A DNA stretch of 64,000 nucleotides from Pterobdella sp. o SKG-2022 (Eukaryota > Annelida > Clitellata > Hirudinida > Piscicolidae). Of this stretch, positions 1-9,916 are shown in pieces. Each line of letters starts with the position of its first letter. Within the stretch, counting starts at the first letter, position 1. The translations under genes and the position numbers were made by a program. The stretch lies in the NCBI GenBank assembly GCA_964035795.1, contig OZ038320.1, positions 18,990,589 through 19,054,588 of the forward strand, given 5' to 3'. The notes beneath the pieces were generated by a model. It made no database searches, was not told where the DNA came from, and saw only the letters and a program-made list of their open reading frames with translations.

Positions 1-285
1 AACAACCTTTTATTACTATATAATTCTATTATGATGATGATAACCTATGATGTATTGCAGCTACTTGATATTTATAATTTTGTGTTTACTAGTCACTAAT
101 TTTATTATTATCTGATGAACATTATGCTAAACTTAAACAACTTTATAGAACATGAAGCTTTTTCATTTACTGTGAAATGATACATTTGAACCTAATTTTT
201 TGACGGGCTGTTGACTTTGAACTGCATCATTTTTCTTTCTAGAAAATACACCATTGATATAAAACATTAATAATTTTTTTTTCAG

Positions 286-453
286 TTTTATGGCTGTACA
301 CCAAAAAAAGCTGTGAACATATTGGCGAATGCCCGACCTCGAGTACGAATCCTCGATCGGCATTGGGATGCTATTCACCGCTACCACGATGAAGTTCTTG
401 TGAAGCCAATACAACTAAAACTCAAAAACTCATTTAGTAAAAATAATCTATAA
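286..453 (+). CDS. Terminal coding exon of an unidentified gene
   Basis: A strong acceptor (a T-run followed by cag at 283-285) opens a phase-0 frame of 55 codons ending in TAA at 451-453. The peptide begins FYGCTPKKAVNILANARP and contains RVRILDRHWDAIHRYHDEV, then a Lys/Asn-rich end. It has varied residues, several Arg, His, Trp and Asp, and higher GC than its surroundings, as coding exons elsewhere in this window do. Bases 1-285 would be the preceding intron, with earlier exons outside the window. I do not recognise the family. An open reading frame on the opposite strand (163-414) is the antisense shadow. Seen: acceptor, open frame, composition. Inferred: that it is the last exon of a real gene rather than a decayed copy. 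Confidence 0.6.
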   Translation, partial: FYGCTPKKAVNILANARPRVRILDRHWDAIHRYHDEVLVKPIQLKLKNSFSKNNL

Positions 454-1218
454 ATTTAATAAATATATTCTCACCTTCTTTATATTTCATTTCAATCAAA
501 ATCGTAAATTTTATGCATACTTAAATTGATAATTTTTTAGTCAATGATACTTATTTTTTTCTAACAAAACAAAAGCTATAATTTTTCAAGACCATGATTT
601 AGCGGCTTATAAATTCGAATAGTGTCAAATCGTGTCTAAAAACTTTTTTTATTTCCAAATCTTATTTGAACGTTGGAATTTCGTAAGTTCAATTAAATGT
701 TCCGCTCTAGTTTTTCTATCAAATAATCACCAAATGGGTATATCTGAAGGAGATGGACGACTACGCTTCCGATGTGAATGCGTTTCACCAAAGTAGTTGC
801 TAAAAAATACGATGAAGCTTAAGTTTTTTGGTAAAAATGTATTAAATTTATGGGTTTAAATCTTTAATAATACACGGAGCAATCAAGTTTATTTGGAAAC
901 CATCATCAGATTGGAGAAGGCCAAACACACTGCATATTCATATGAAGATCGTTAATGGTTTTTGATGATAATCTGTATAAAATGAAGTATCAATTGTTTC
1001 AAAAAAGATATATAGGCGATTTTTACTACTATTGAATTGATTAGATGAAGAAGATAAAGGTTAGATTTTTTAAAAATATTTAATTTTTTAATCTCAATTT
1101 GATCATTTTGTGATGTTTTATATGTTGGGCCTCTAAGATTTTCCTTCTTTGGATGCTCGTCAGTATTTTGTTAATGATTTCTCATCTAACTTTCAGATGG
1201 GTGATTATAGCATTTTTT
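454..1218. other. Downstream flank, no gene seen
   Basis: AT-rich sequence between the terminal exon and the GAA array. A slightly GC-richer patch at 745-800 holds only a 16-codon ATG frame. I see no splice-supported exon, RNA gene or repeat here. Confidence 0.5.
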
Positions 1219-3811
1219 GAAGAAGAAGAAGAAAGAAGAAGAAGAAGAAGAAGAAGAAGAAGAAGAAAGAAGAAGAAGAAGAAGAAGAAGAAGAAGAAGA
1301 AGAAGAAGAAGAAGAAGAAGAAGAAGAAGAAGAAGAAGAAGAAGAAGAAGAANNNNNNNNNNNNNNNNNNNNNNNNNNNNNNNNNNNNNNNNNNNNNNNN
1401 NNNNNNNNNNNNNNNNNNNNNNNNNNNNNNNNNNNNNNNNNNNNNNNNNNNNNNNNNNNNNNNNNNNNNNNNNNNNNNNNNNNNNNNNNNNNNNNNNNNN
1501 NNNNNNNNNNNNNNNNNNNNNNNNNNNNNNNNNNNNNNNNNNNNNNNNNNNNAGAAGAAGAAGAAGAAGAAGAAGAAGAAGAAGAAGAAGAAGAAGAAGA
1601 AGAAGAAGAAGAAGAAGAGAAGAAGAAGAAGAAGAAGAAGAAGAAGAAGAAGAAGAAGAAGAAGAAGAAGAAGAAGAAGAAGAAGAAGAAGAAGAAGAAG
1701 AAGAAGAAGAAGAAGAAGAAGAAGAAGAAGAAGAAGAAGAAGAAGAAGAAGAAGAAGAAGAAGAAGAAGAAGAAGAAGAAGAAGAAGAAGAAGAAGAAGA
1801 AGAAGAAGAAGAAGAAGAAGAAGAAGAAGAAGAAGAAGAAGAAGAAGAAGAAGAAGAAGAAGAAGAAGAAGAAGAAGAAGAAGAAGAAGAAGAAGAAGAA
1901 GAAGAAGAAGAAGAAGAAGAAGAAGAAGAAGAAGAAGAAGAAGAAGAAGAAGAAGAAGAAGAAGAAGAAGAAGAAGAAGAAGAAGAAGAAGAAGAAGAAG
2001 AAGAAGAAGAAAGAAGAAGAAGAAGAAGAAGAAGAAGAAGAAGAAGAAGAAGAAGAAGAAGAAGAAGAAGAAGAAGAAGAAGAAGAAGAAGAAGAAGAAG
2101 AAGAAGAAGAAGAAGAGAAGAAGAAGAAGAAGAAGAAGAAGAAGAAGAAGAAGAAGAAGAGAAGAAGAAGAAGAAGAAGAAGAAGAAGAAGAAGAAGAAG
2201 AAGAAGAAGAGAGAAGAAGAAGAAGAAGAAGAAGAAGAAGAAGAAGAAGAAGAAGAAGAAGAAGAAGAAGAAGAAGAAGAAGAAGAAGAAGAAGAAGAAG
2301 AAGAAGAAGAAGAAGAAGAAGAAGAAGAAGAAGAAGAAGAAGAAGAAGAAGAAGAAGAAGAAGAAGAAGAAGAAGAAGAAGAAGAAGAAGAAGAAGAAGA
2401 AGAAGAGAAGAAGAAGAAGAAGAAGAAGAAGAAGAAGAAGAAGAAGAAGAAGAAGAAAGAAGAAGAAGAAGAAGAAGAAGAAGAAGAAGAAGAAGAAGAA
2501 GAAGAAGAAGAAGAAGAAGAAGAAGAAGAAGAAGAAGAAGAAGAAGAAGAAGAAGAAGAAGAAGAAGAAGAAGAAGAAGAAGAAGAAGAAGAAGAAGAAG
2601 AAGAAGAAGAAGAAGAAGAAGAAGAAGAAGAAGAAGAAGAAGAAGAAGAAGAAGAAGAAGAAGAAGAAGAAGAAGAAGAAGAAGAAGAAGAAGAAGAGAA
2701 GAAGAAGAAGAAGAAGAAGAAGAAGAAGAAGAAGAAGAAGAAGAAGAAGAAGAAGAAGAAGAAGAAGAAGAAGAAGAAGAAGAAGAAGAAGAAGAGAAGA
2801 AGAAGAAGAAGAAGAAGAAGAAGAAGAAGAAGAAGAAGAAGAAGAAGAAGAAGAGAAGAAGAAGAAGAAGAAGAAGAAGAAGAAGAAGAAGAAGAAGAAG
2901 AAGAAGAAGAAGAAGAAGAAGAAGAAGAAGAAGAAGAAGAAGAAGAAGAAGAAGAAGAAGAAGAAGAAGAAGAAGAAGAAGAAGAAGAAGAAGAAGAAGA
3001 AGAAGAAGAAGAAGAAGAAGAAGAAGAAGAAGAAGAAGAAGAAGAAGAAGAAGAAGAAGAAGAAGAAGAAGAAGAAGAAGAAGAAGAAGAAGAAGAAGAA
3101 GAAGAAGAAGAAGAAGAAGAAGAAGAAGAAGAAGAAGAAGAAGAAGAAGAAGAAGAAGAAGAAGAAGAAGAAGAAGAAGAAGAAGAAGAAGAAGAAGAAG
3201 AAGAAGAAGAAGAAGAAGAAGAAGAAGAAGAAGAAGAAGAAGAAGAAGAAGAAGAAGAAGAAGAAGAAGAAGAAGAAGAAGAAGAAGAAGAAGAAGAAGA
3301 AGAAGAAGAAGAAGAAGAAGAAGAAGAAGAAGAAGAAGAAGAAGAAGAAGAAGAAGAAGAAGAAGAAGAAGAAGAAGAAGAAGAAGAAGAAGAAGAAGAA
3401 GAAGAAGAAGAAGAAGAAGAAGAAGAAGAAGAAGAAGAAGAAGAAGAAGAAGAAGAAGAAGAAGAAGAAGAAGAAGAAGAAGAAGAAGAAGAAGAAGAAG
3501 AAGAAGAAGAAGAAGAAGAAGAAGAAGAAGAAGAAGAAGAAGAAGAAGAAGAAGAAGAAGAAGAAGAAGAAGAAGAAGAAGAAGAAGAAGAAGAAGAAGA
3601 AGAAGAAGAAGAAGAAGAAGAAGAAGAAGAAGAAGAAGAAGAAGAAGAAGAAGAAGAAGAAGAAGAAGAAGAAGAAGAAGAAGAAGAAGAAGAAGAAGAA
3701 GAAGAAGAAGAAGAAGAAGAAGAAGAAGAAGAAGAAGAAGAAGAAGAAGAAGAAGAAGAAGAAGAAGAAGAAGAAGAAGAAGAAGAAGAAGAAGAAGAAG
3801 AAGAAGAAGAA
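1219..3811. repeat. (GAA)n microsatellite, very long
   Basis: About 2.6 kb of GAA trinucleotide repeat on the plus strand (TTC on the minus strand), including a 200-base N gap. Single-base slips (GAAGAGAAG or GAAAGAAG) occur near 1265, 1618, 2010, 2115, 2160, 2210, 2405, 2456, 2697, 2795 and 2853. From about 2855 to 3811 the tract reads without interruption, over 300 units. A homopurine-homopyrimidine tract this long can form triplex (H-DNA) structures; that is known for GAA repeats, not shown here. Because GAA has no stop in any frame, the long Glu/Arg/Lys open frames across it are artefacts. Confidence 0.97.
1353..1552. other. Assembly gap of 200 N
   Basis: Exactly 200 N bases flanked on both sides by GAA repeat. 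This looks like a fixed-size scaffold gap, so the true repeat length is unknown. Confidence 0.98.
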
Positions 3812-3859
3812 CTTTTAGTTTATTCGTGCGTAATGAAAGTAAATTTCTTATGATGTGTT

Positions 3860-4018
3860 CTAAGATGTACCTTTCTCCGCAAGCGATTTGCGGTACTCCG
3901 CCAAAAATTTACCGGTCTGATAAACCGGGTATTTGATAGGCCTCAGTTCAATGTTTTTGGTACAAATGTATTGATCCCTTTGACGCCATGATATTGCAAA
4001 AAAACGAAGGATAAGCTC
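3860..4018 (-). pseudogene. Coding-like minus-strand frame, unidentified
   Basis: On the minus strand a frame stays open from a TGA at 4019-4021 to a TAG at 3860-3862, about 52 codons. It includes the stretches CTKNIELRPIKYPV and GKFLAEYRKSLAEKG. Composition is much richer in GC and in Lys/Glu/Tyr than the flanks. The plus strand is also open in one frame (ending near 3936), so strand is uncertain. It could be the last exon of a gene overlapping DUF229 in antisense, or a decayed fragment. No homologue recognised. Confidence 0.3.
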
Positions 4019-4214
4019 TCAGATTATTGAAATTAAAAATTATTTAGCGATTTTTTGAAAATTTATTTTTGATAAAAGTTTTATGTACATTTGCATTAAC
4101 TTTTTAACTGGTTTATTCAGCTCTTGATTATATTGTTTGTGGGGTCGCGTTAATAGTTTTCGAGTTTGTAGTTAAGGTTTTGTTGAAATTACTTCATTGA
4201 TTTAATAATCAACT

Positions 4215-7200
4215 ATGATTAATAAAATTTTTCATAAATTTAAAGCACTAAAATTATTTGTTGTTACTATTATTTTAATGTATAGTATTTATACAATTAA
4301 ATATGGACATAAACCCGTTTATTATTTGCCTTCCGATCTCGTAAACACAACTAGTTGTCAAATTCCTTATCTTGAGTTAAATCCACATGGCTGGAAATTT
4401 CAGTATGAAAGTATAAATTGTGAATCTAGTCAAAGAAATTGGATGTATATATCAAAAGGAAAAATAGTTTATCGAGACGAAATTTTTAAAGAAAACAATG
4501 GTTTTAATTGTCAACAAAAAACAGAAGCAGGTTTCATTAAAATAAAAAATAATTCTAAAATAGAGAATGATGTTGTTGAAATTATATGCAAATCTGGACA
4601 TGAATCACTTTTTAATGGAATCTTACTAGGAGTTAAGCCTCTAAACGATATAAGGCCTGAAGCTTTTAAATATATCTCCCAAAAAGAAAAATTTGAGGAT
4701 GAAAATGATTTCAAGTTAAACATTTTGATGTTTGGATTTGATTCAGTATCTCATAAAATGTGGGAAAGAAAGTTACCCCGAGCCTTAAAAAAGTTTGAAA
4801 GTCTTGGTGGAGTAGTTTTGAAAAAATACAATATTTTAGGTGATGGTACTCCACAAGCATTATTGCCTATCCTAACTGGAAAAACAGAAGAAGAATTACC
4901 AGAATCTCGTAAAGGATTTCCAAATGCTTCTTCTGTTGATGGTCATCCATGGGTATGGAAAACACTCAAAAAATATGGATATGTTACACAGGTAATTTTT
5001 TTTATTGAGTAAGTTTCTGAGGCTATAATTATTTTTTTTAGAATTTTTTCAAGCAAAAATGAAAATTTTCAGTGGGGTGAAGATTCTCCAAATTTAGGTA
5101 CTTTTACCCATAGAATGATGGGGTTCAGAAAAAAACCAGTTGACCATCATATGGAACCATTTCAGCAAAAAGTTGATCCATATCTATGTTATGATCAGCA
5201 GCCTAGTCATTTACTTTTCATCAATTATCTTCGAGAGTTTCTTTCTGCATATGATGAAAACCAACCAAAGTTTTCATTTCTTTTCCATTCTGCATATAGT
5301 CATAATTCTGATAATTTGTTGCATAATGCTGATAAGGATGTTGAAAATCTTTTGGATGAACTTAATAGTACAGGAGTGTTGGATAGGTCATTACTCATTC
5401 TCATGGCAGATCATGGGGCTAGGTGAGTATTTGTTGTTTTTACTTCTATTAAACCTTGTTATTATGTTTTAATCAAGCTTTAATTTAAGATGTTTAAAAT
5501 TTTTTGACATATTTTTTTCACATCTGATAAATAGAATAATTAGCAGACCGCTTAAAGCAAATAGAGAACATTCTGAGGTTTAATTTATTCACTATACCTG
5601 AAAGTAGTTTTATTATATTTTAAAATATAAATAGTGATATTTTAGAAAAATATAAACTACTAATTAAGAAAAATTATTCACAAAATTCATGCCTAAGTAC
5701 TACATTGAACAGTTATGAAGAATCTAAATTACCATCATCATCGTTTTGACCACAGGCAAAATCTCAATTATAAGAGTTACGTAAAGCTAAAAGCTCCAGA
5801 CTGAATCGCATTTCAAGATTAAATTTACAAGTTTAAGATTAAACAGAAATTAAAAATTATTTTTCAAAATCAAACTTATAGTTTCAATGAGAGAGTAAAT
5901 GGCTTTAAATTTCTACACTAAAAAAAACCTACAAAAAATGAACATATCACTGCAATATTCAAAACTGAAACAGATGTGGCTAAAGTTAGAGAAAAAAGAG
6001 AAAATTTTAAACAGTTTTTAAAACTGTTTGATTTTAGAATAATGAAAGTTTAATATTATTTTTTATAACTTGAAAACAAAATTTCAAATAATTAGATATT
6101 GAAGAATCATTAAGCCTAATTTTTTTAGGTATTCAACGTTTAGACAAACGGAGCAAGGTAAATATGAAGAAAGACTGCCTTTTATGTCATTAAGATTACC
6201 TCAAACCAAAAAGTTTGAAGAAATTAATCGTCGTCTTCTTTTAAATTCACAAAGACTTTCATCCCCTTTTGATATTCATGAAACCTTAATAGACTTGCTG
6301 AATTATCACGTTAGTTGGTGGAGATATCATATAAATTTAAGTTATATCTAAAACCATTTTTTCAAGATTAGAAGTTATATTTTTAAATCCATAAATATTA
6401 TAACTAATAAAATAAAATTTAACTGAAAACTAAATACAACAGAAAAGGAAATCAATCGTGTTTGAACGCCCTTACCCTAGAGCAATATCACTTCTCAGAG
6501 AGATTCCTGCAGATCGTATGTGTGCAGACATAGGCATAGAGTCACATTGGTGCTCTTGTATGCATCATCAACCATATCCTGTTAACAATTCAGAAGTTAA
6601 ACATCTAGCGAAGAAAGCTGTTGAACACATTAATAAACTTATTGAACCTTATTCTTCATCTTGTGAAAAATTGGAGCTTGACCAAGTTAATTCGGCTGTT
6701 GCATTGAACACTAATAAAAATCTTCTTGCCTTTAGAGCAAGTGCAGATACACATGGCAGAGTGCCTGACCTTTCTGATAAGATGGTTTCCGCTCTCTTAG
6801 ATGTCATGGTATCTTCATTTACATTTTTTTCCATTCAACTTCATTAATTTGATATTTTTTCTGCGCAAGGATGACAAGCTAATTCCTGAGGCGTTCCACA
6901 TTTTTATTTTAAAACTTCCCAATTTTTCTTTCACAGGTAATATTTGCCGCCTTTTTCAAAACAGCACAACTCACTTTGCTTAAGAAAGGCAACTTGGACC
7001 CTTCCATACTGCCCTATTTTTAGCTAGAGAACCATTTAAAAAATTATTGAAAAACTCGTTCTTTCTAGAATGACTTTTCACGTTTTTTCATCTAATTTAA
7101 ATCTTTTTCAATCAGCATATCGTTGACACCACTCAGCAGGAACCGCACTCTCACGCAACACTGACAGTATTCGCAACATCTGGGCCACTGGACTGCCGCC

Positions 7201-9916
7201 GTTTTGGTTTCATTAGACCTTTCTGCCGCTTTTCGATACCCTTGATTATGATATCCTAATTGACGTTTTATATAGACATTTCAATAATGCTTTCTTGGTT
7301 TTGCTTCTACCTCTCTCATAATTCTGTTTTTCAAAATGAAATATTCCTTCTCTTCTTTCCTATAGCTCTTGTCGGTCCCTATAGCTCAATGGTTGAGCAT
7401 TAGACTAATTATCTAAAGTTACCGGGCTCAATCCCGCGTGGGCCGACAATTAGCACCTGTTACACAGTGTGTTTTCGCTACATTAAATTTGTAACAAGCG
7501 CTTTGATCTATAAGGAAAAGCGCTTTATAAATACCGCATTACATTCTCGTACATCTTTTAACTCAAGCATGCCACAGGGCTCTGTTTTGAGATCAATCCT
7601 CTTTTCTCTATACATCACCCAGGTGCAACTTTATTGAACAGCATGACTTGCTTTTTAACCAGTTTGCTGATGACATTTCACTGGAGACTCTTTACCAGAT
7701 TCTTACACTGCTCTCTATAATTTATTTAGTTGTCTTTCTCTTTAAACTTTTGGTTTTTTAACAGTCAACTAAAACTAAACCCTACTAAAAGCGAGATGAA
7801 ATTTGTCGTCAGCTCTTCTTTTCTAGCAAAATACAATCTTCCTTCTGTGGTTACTTTTGATGGCACTATACTCGCCTTATCTTCTAAGCTCAAAATTTTA
7901 AGTGTCACTCTAGACTCAAATTTAAATATCGCCTACTTGATTTTTCAAATAATCCAATCTTCCATCTTGTACATTCAAGCTATAAAATAAGTACATACAT
8001 TTATACCTTTTTGCCAATGCTAATGCTCTTTTATCTAGTTTTATTCAGATTAGACTACTGCAATTTTCTTTTTTGTGGGCAGCCAAACTATCTTTCGCGC
8101 TAACTTCAATCCCTCCAAAACCACGCGGCCAAAACGGTTCTTCAAGCTGATTATCTCTTCCAGTGACTGACTTGATTGTTTGCACTGGCTACCAGTTTTC
8201 CGAAGATGCAAATATAAATTACTTTAGCTCATTGCCTGCATTCTCAAGCTTAAACAAACTGCCCATCTTTTTGATCTTTTGTCTATAAGGTACACCCTCA
8301 GCCACTCAGATCTTTGTACTTTAGTCTCCAGCTTCATCAACCTGTTTTTTCAAGCTTGTTTATAAATTGCTTTCTTTCTCACTAGGCTCCGCGTTTGTGG
8401 AACTTTCTCTCGTCTAACTTGCGGTCATCACCTTTTCTTAAAAACTTGCAAACTTGAAAACTCATACTATAAACAACTTTATACATAATTTCTCACAAAC
8501 TTTTGAACGCTTTTGAACTTAATTTATTTTTCAATTGGACGCTATAAAAATCTTAATAATACTACTAATAATAATAATCAACTTAAATAAACTTTTTTTG
8601 TTTCCAGATTACTCTCAGAACTCTTCCAAACAATGCTTTATATGAAGTAACTCTAGGCTCCAGCAATGCAAATGTGAAATACATAAGCAGGTAGCGTAAT
8701 TTATTTTAAATTCATTCTAAATTAATAATTGTACTAAAAATATAGCTTATACTTCAAACCTCATAATAACTCGAAAAAATTGTTAAAAGTTTTTCTTTAC
8801 TTTGAAATTGAACTCAATAAGGATAATTTGAGTGAATTGGCTGGCTCTAAAGTATCTTATGGGTTCAACAACAGCAAATGGTCTTGAGTTTTCGGTAAAT
8901 AAGTTGTACTTGACATTTAAGCAAAAATTAACTAGGCTTTTGAAGAGGAGGTTGTTAGTTTGTTTGCGCATTCTATTACGATGCTTAAGCTGCAGTCTCT
9001 AATATATTTAGTATAAAGAAGCTAGTTGTTTGGAACCTTAATTAAGTTCAGTGTTAATTAGGATTTCAGAAGCATTGCCAAAATGACTATATTTTAGAAA
9101 AAAGCTTTAAAATTATAAATAAGGAATCTAAGAATAAAAAGTATGGATTGGGATCTAAGATGACAGGTGCACACATCAGTCGAACAGATTTCTAACCAGC
9201 TTCTTAGAATTTCTTAAACAATCAAAGAAAAAAGAACGCTTTACACAGGTCGTTGTTATAGAAAAGGTTATCAGCGAAGAATCACTTTGGAAGCCAGGGC
9301 ATGGTATGCCTAAGGAATAGCTTCCAAGACATATTAATTTATTTTGATTATCTAAATGATAGGCCTATGAGAGAAGAAAGGGGTTAAATTGGTTCGGGCC
9401 ACCCTGTCCATCTAATAAAGAAAAAAAGGAAGTAAAGAAAAAAAGATTTGAGTTATGATGACAAGTTTTTTTCGAAGACAACGTTTTTAAGCTGGGTGCT
9501 AAAGAAAATAAATACTTTCTAAAATTGCAAAAATTTTTACACATCTATTTTTTTACTCGCAGATTGAAAATCTTCACATCTGTTTTCTGCTTTTTAGATG
9601 AATTATAAAAAAAATTTAATTTCAAAAGTTTAAAAATAAAGTCATTGTTAATAAACAATGTACTTAGAAAAAACGTCGAAAAAGATTTGATTTACTTATG
9701 ATGATGTTAATAGCATTTGCAAAAACAAAAAATTTGTAAATCTTTCTGTGGAGATTACATAAATTCTCAAGTTATTTATCTAGATATATGGCATGGAGTT
9801 TTGAAATATTAAATTTATTTGATAGAATCAATGCCTATGGAGACCAGCCGAAATGCATAATGGGCCAACATCCTCATATGAGACCTTATTGCTACTGTAA
9901 GAATCAGATTCATTAA
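4215..9916 (+). CDS. DUF229 family protein, alkaline-phosphatase superfamily
   Basis: Six exons join in frame: 4215-4991, 5073-5422, 6129-6309, 6443-6808, 8608-8690 and 9826-9916 (615 residues, normal for the family). Every junction has GT-AG and matching phase. The N-terminus has a signal-anchor (LFVVTIILMYSIYTI, about residues 14-28), so the enzyme-like domain should lie outside the cytosol or in the secretory lumen. Family hallmarks follow: LMFGFDSVS, GDGTPQALLPILTGK, LILMADHGAR, ESHWCSC and a C-terminal Cys cluster (KCIMGQHPHMRPYCYC). DUF229 proteins share the fold of sulfatases and alkaline phosphatases, but their substrates are unknown. The ATG at 4215 is the first of the open frame. 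Intron 4 carries a LINE with a nested SINE. The gene looks intact despite the insertions. Confidence 0.9.
6868..8578 (+). mobile_element. Decayed CR1/L2-like LINE in DUF229 intron 4
   Basis: Scattered frames match, in order, the intact LINE at 17.6-19.2 kb: FKTAQLTLLKKGNLDP near 6960, the QFADDIS catalytic block near 7660-7677, a region resembling NPTKSEMKFV near 7780, and a C-terminal tail near 8450. The copy ends in an AAT-rich tail at about 8548-8575, like its relative. Many stops and frameshifts make it non-functional. It lies in the same orientation as the host gene and starts only about 60 bp after the exon 4 donor. The 5' part of the element (endonuclease) is absent. Confidence 0.8.
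7371..7546 (+). mobile_element. tRNA-derived SINE, copy 1 (nested in LINE)
   Basis: About 175 bp: a tRNA-like head starting GTCGGTCCCTATAGCTC, a short body, and a tail with AAGCGCTTTGATC and AAAAGCGCTTTATAAATACC, ending GCATTACATT. It interrupts the LINE reading just before the VPQGS-equivalent region, so it inserted after the LINE. The B box here is mutated (GGGCTCAATCC). The tail motif resembles the conserved 3' end of L2-clade LINEs, which suggests mobilisation by such a LINE. Confidence 0.85.

Noticed and set aside
163..414. 83-codon minus-strand frame
   Set aside because: It is antisense to the splice-supported terminal exon at 286-453 and has no splice or homology support.
1153..3936. 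Open frames of about 900 codons of Glu/Arg/Lys
   Set aside because: GAA repeats lack stops in all three frames, and the frames cross an N gap. They are not genes.
7371..7447. tRNA-Ile gene calls at the three SINE heads (also 12,379 and 15,046)
   Set aside because: Each is followed by the same body and LINE-like tail, the T stem is imperfect and copies are dispersed. They are SINE heads, not tRNA genes.
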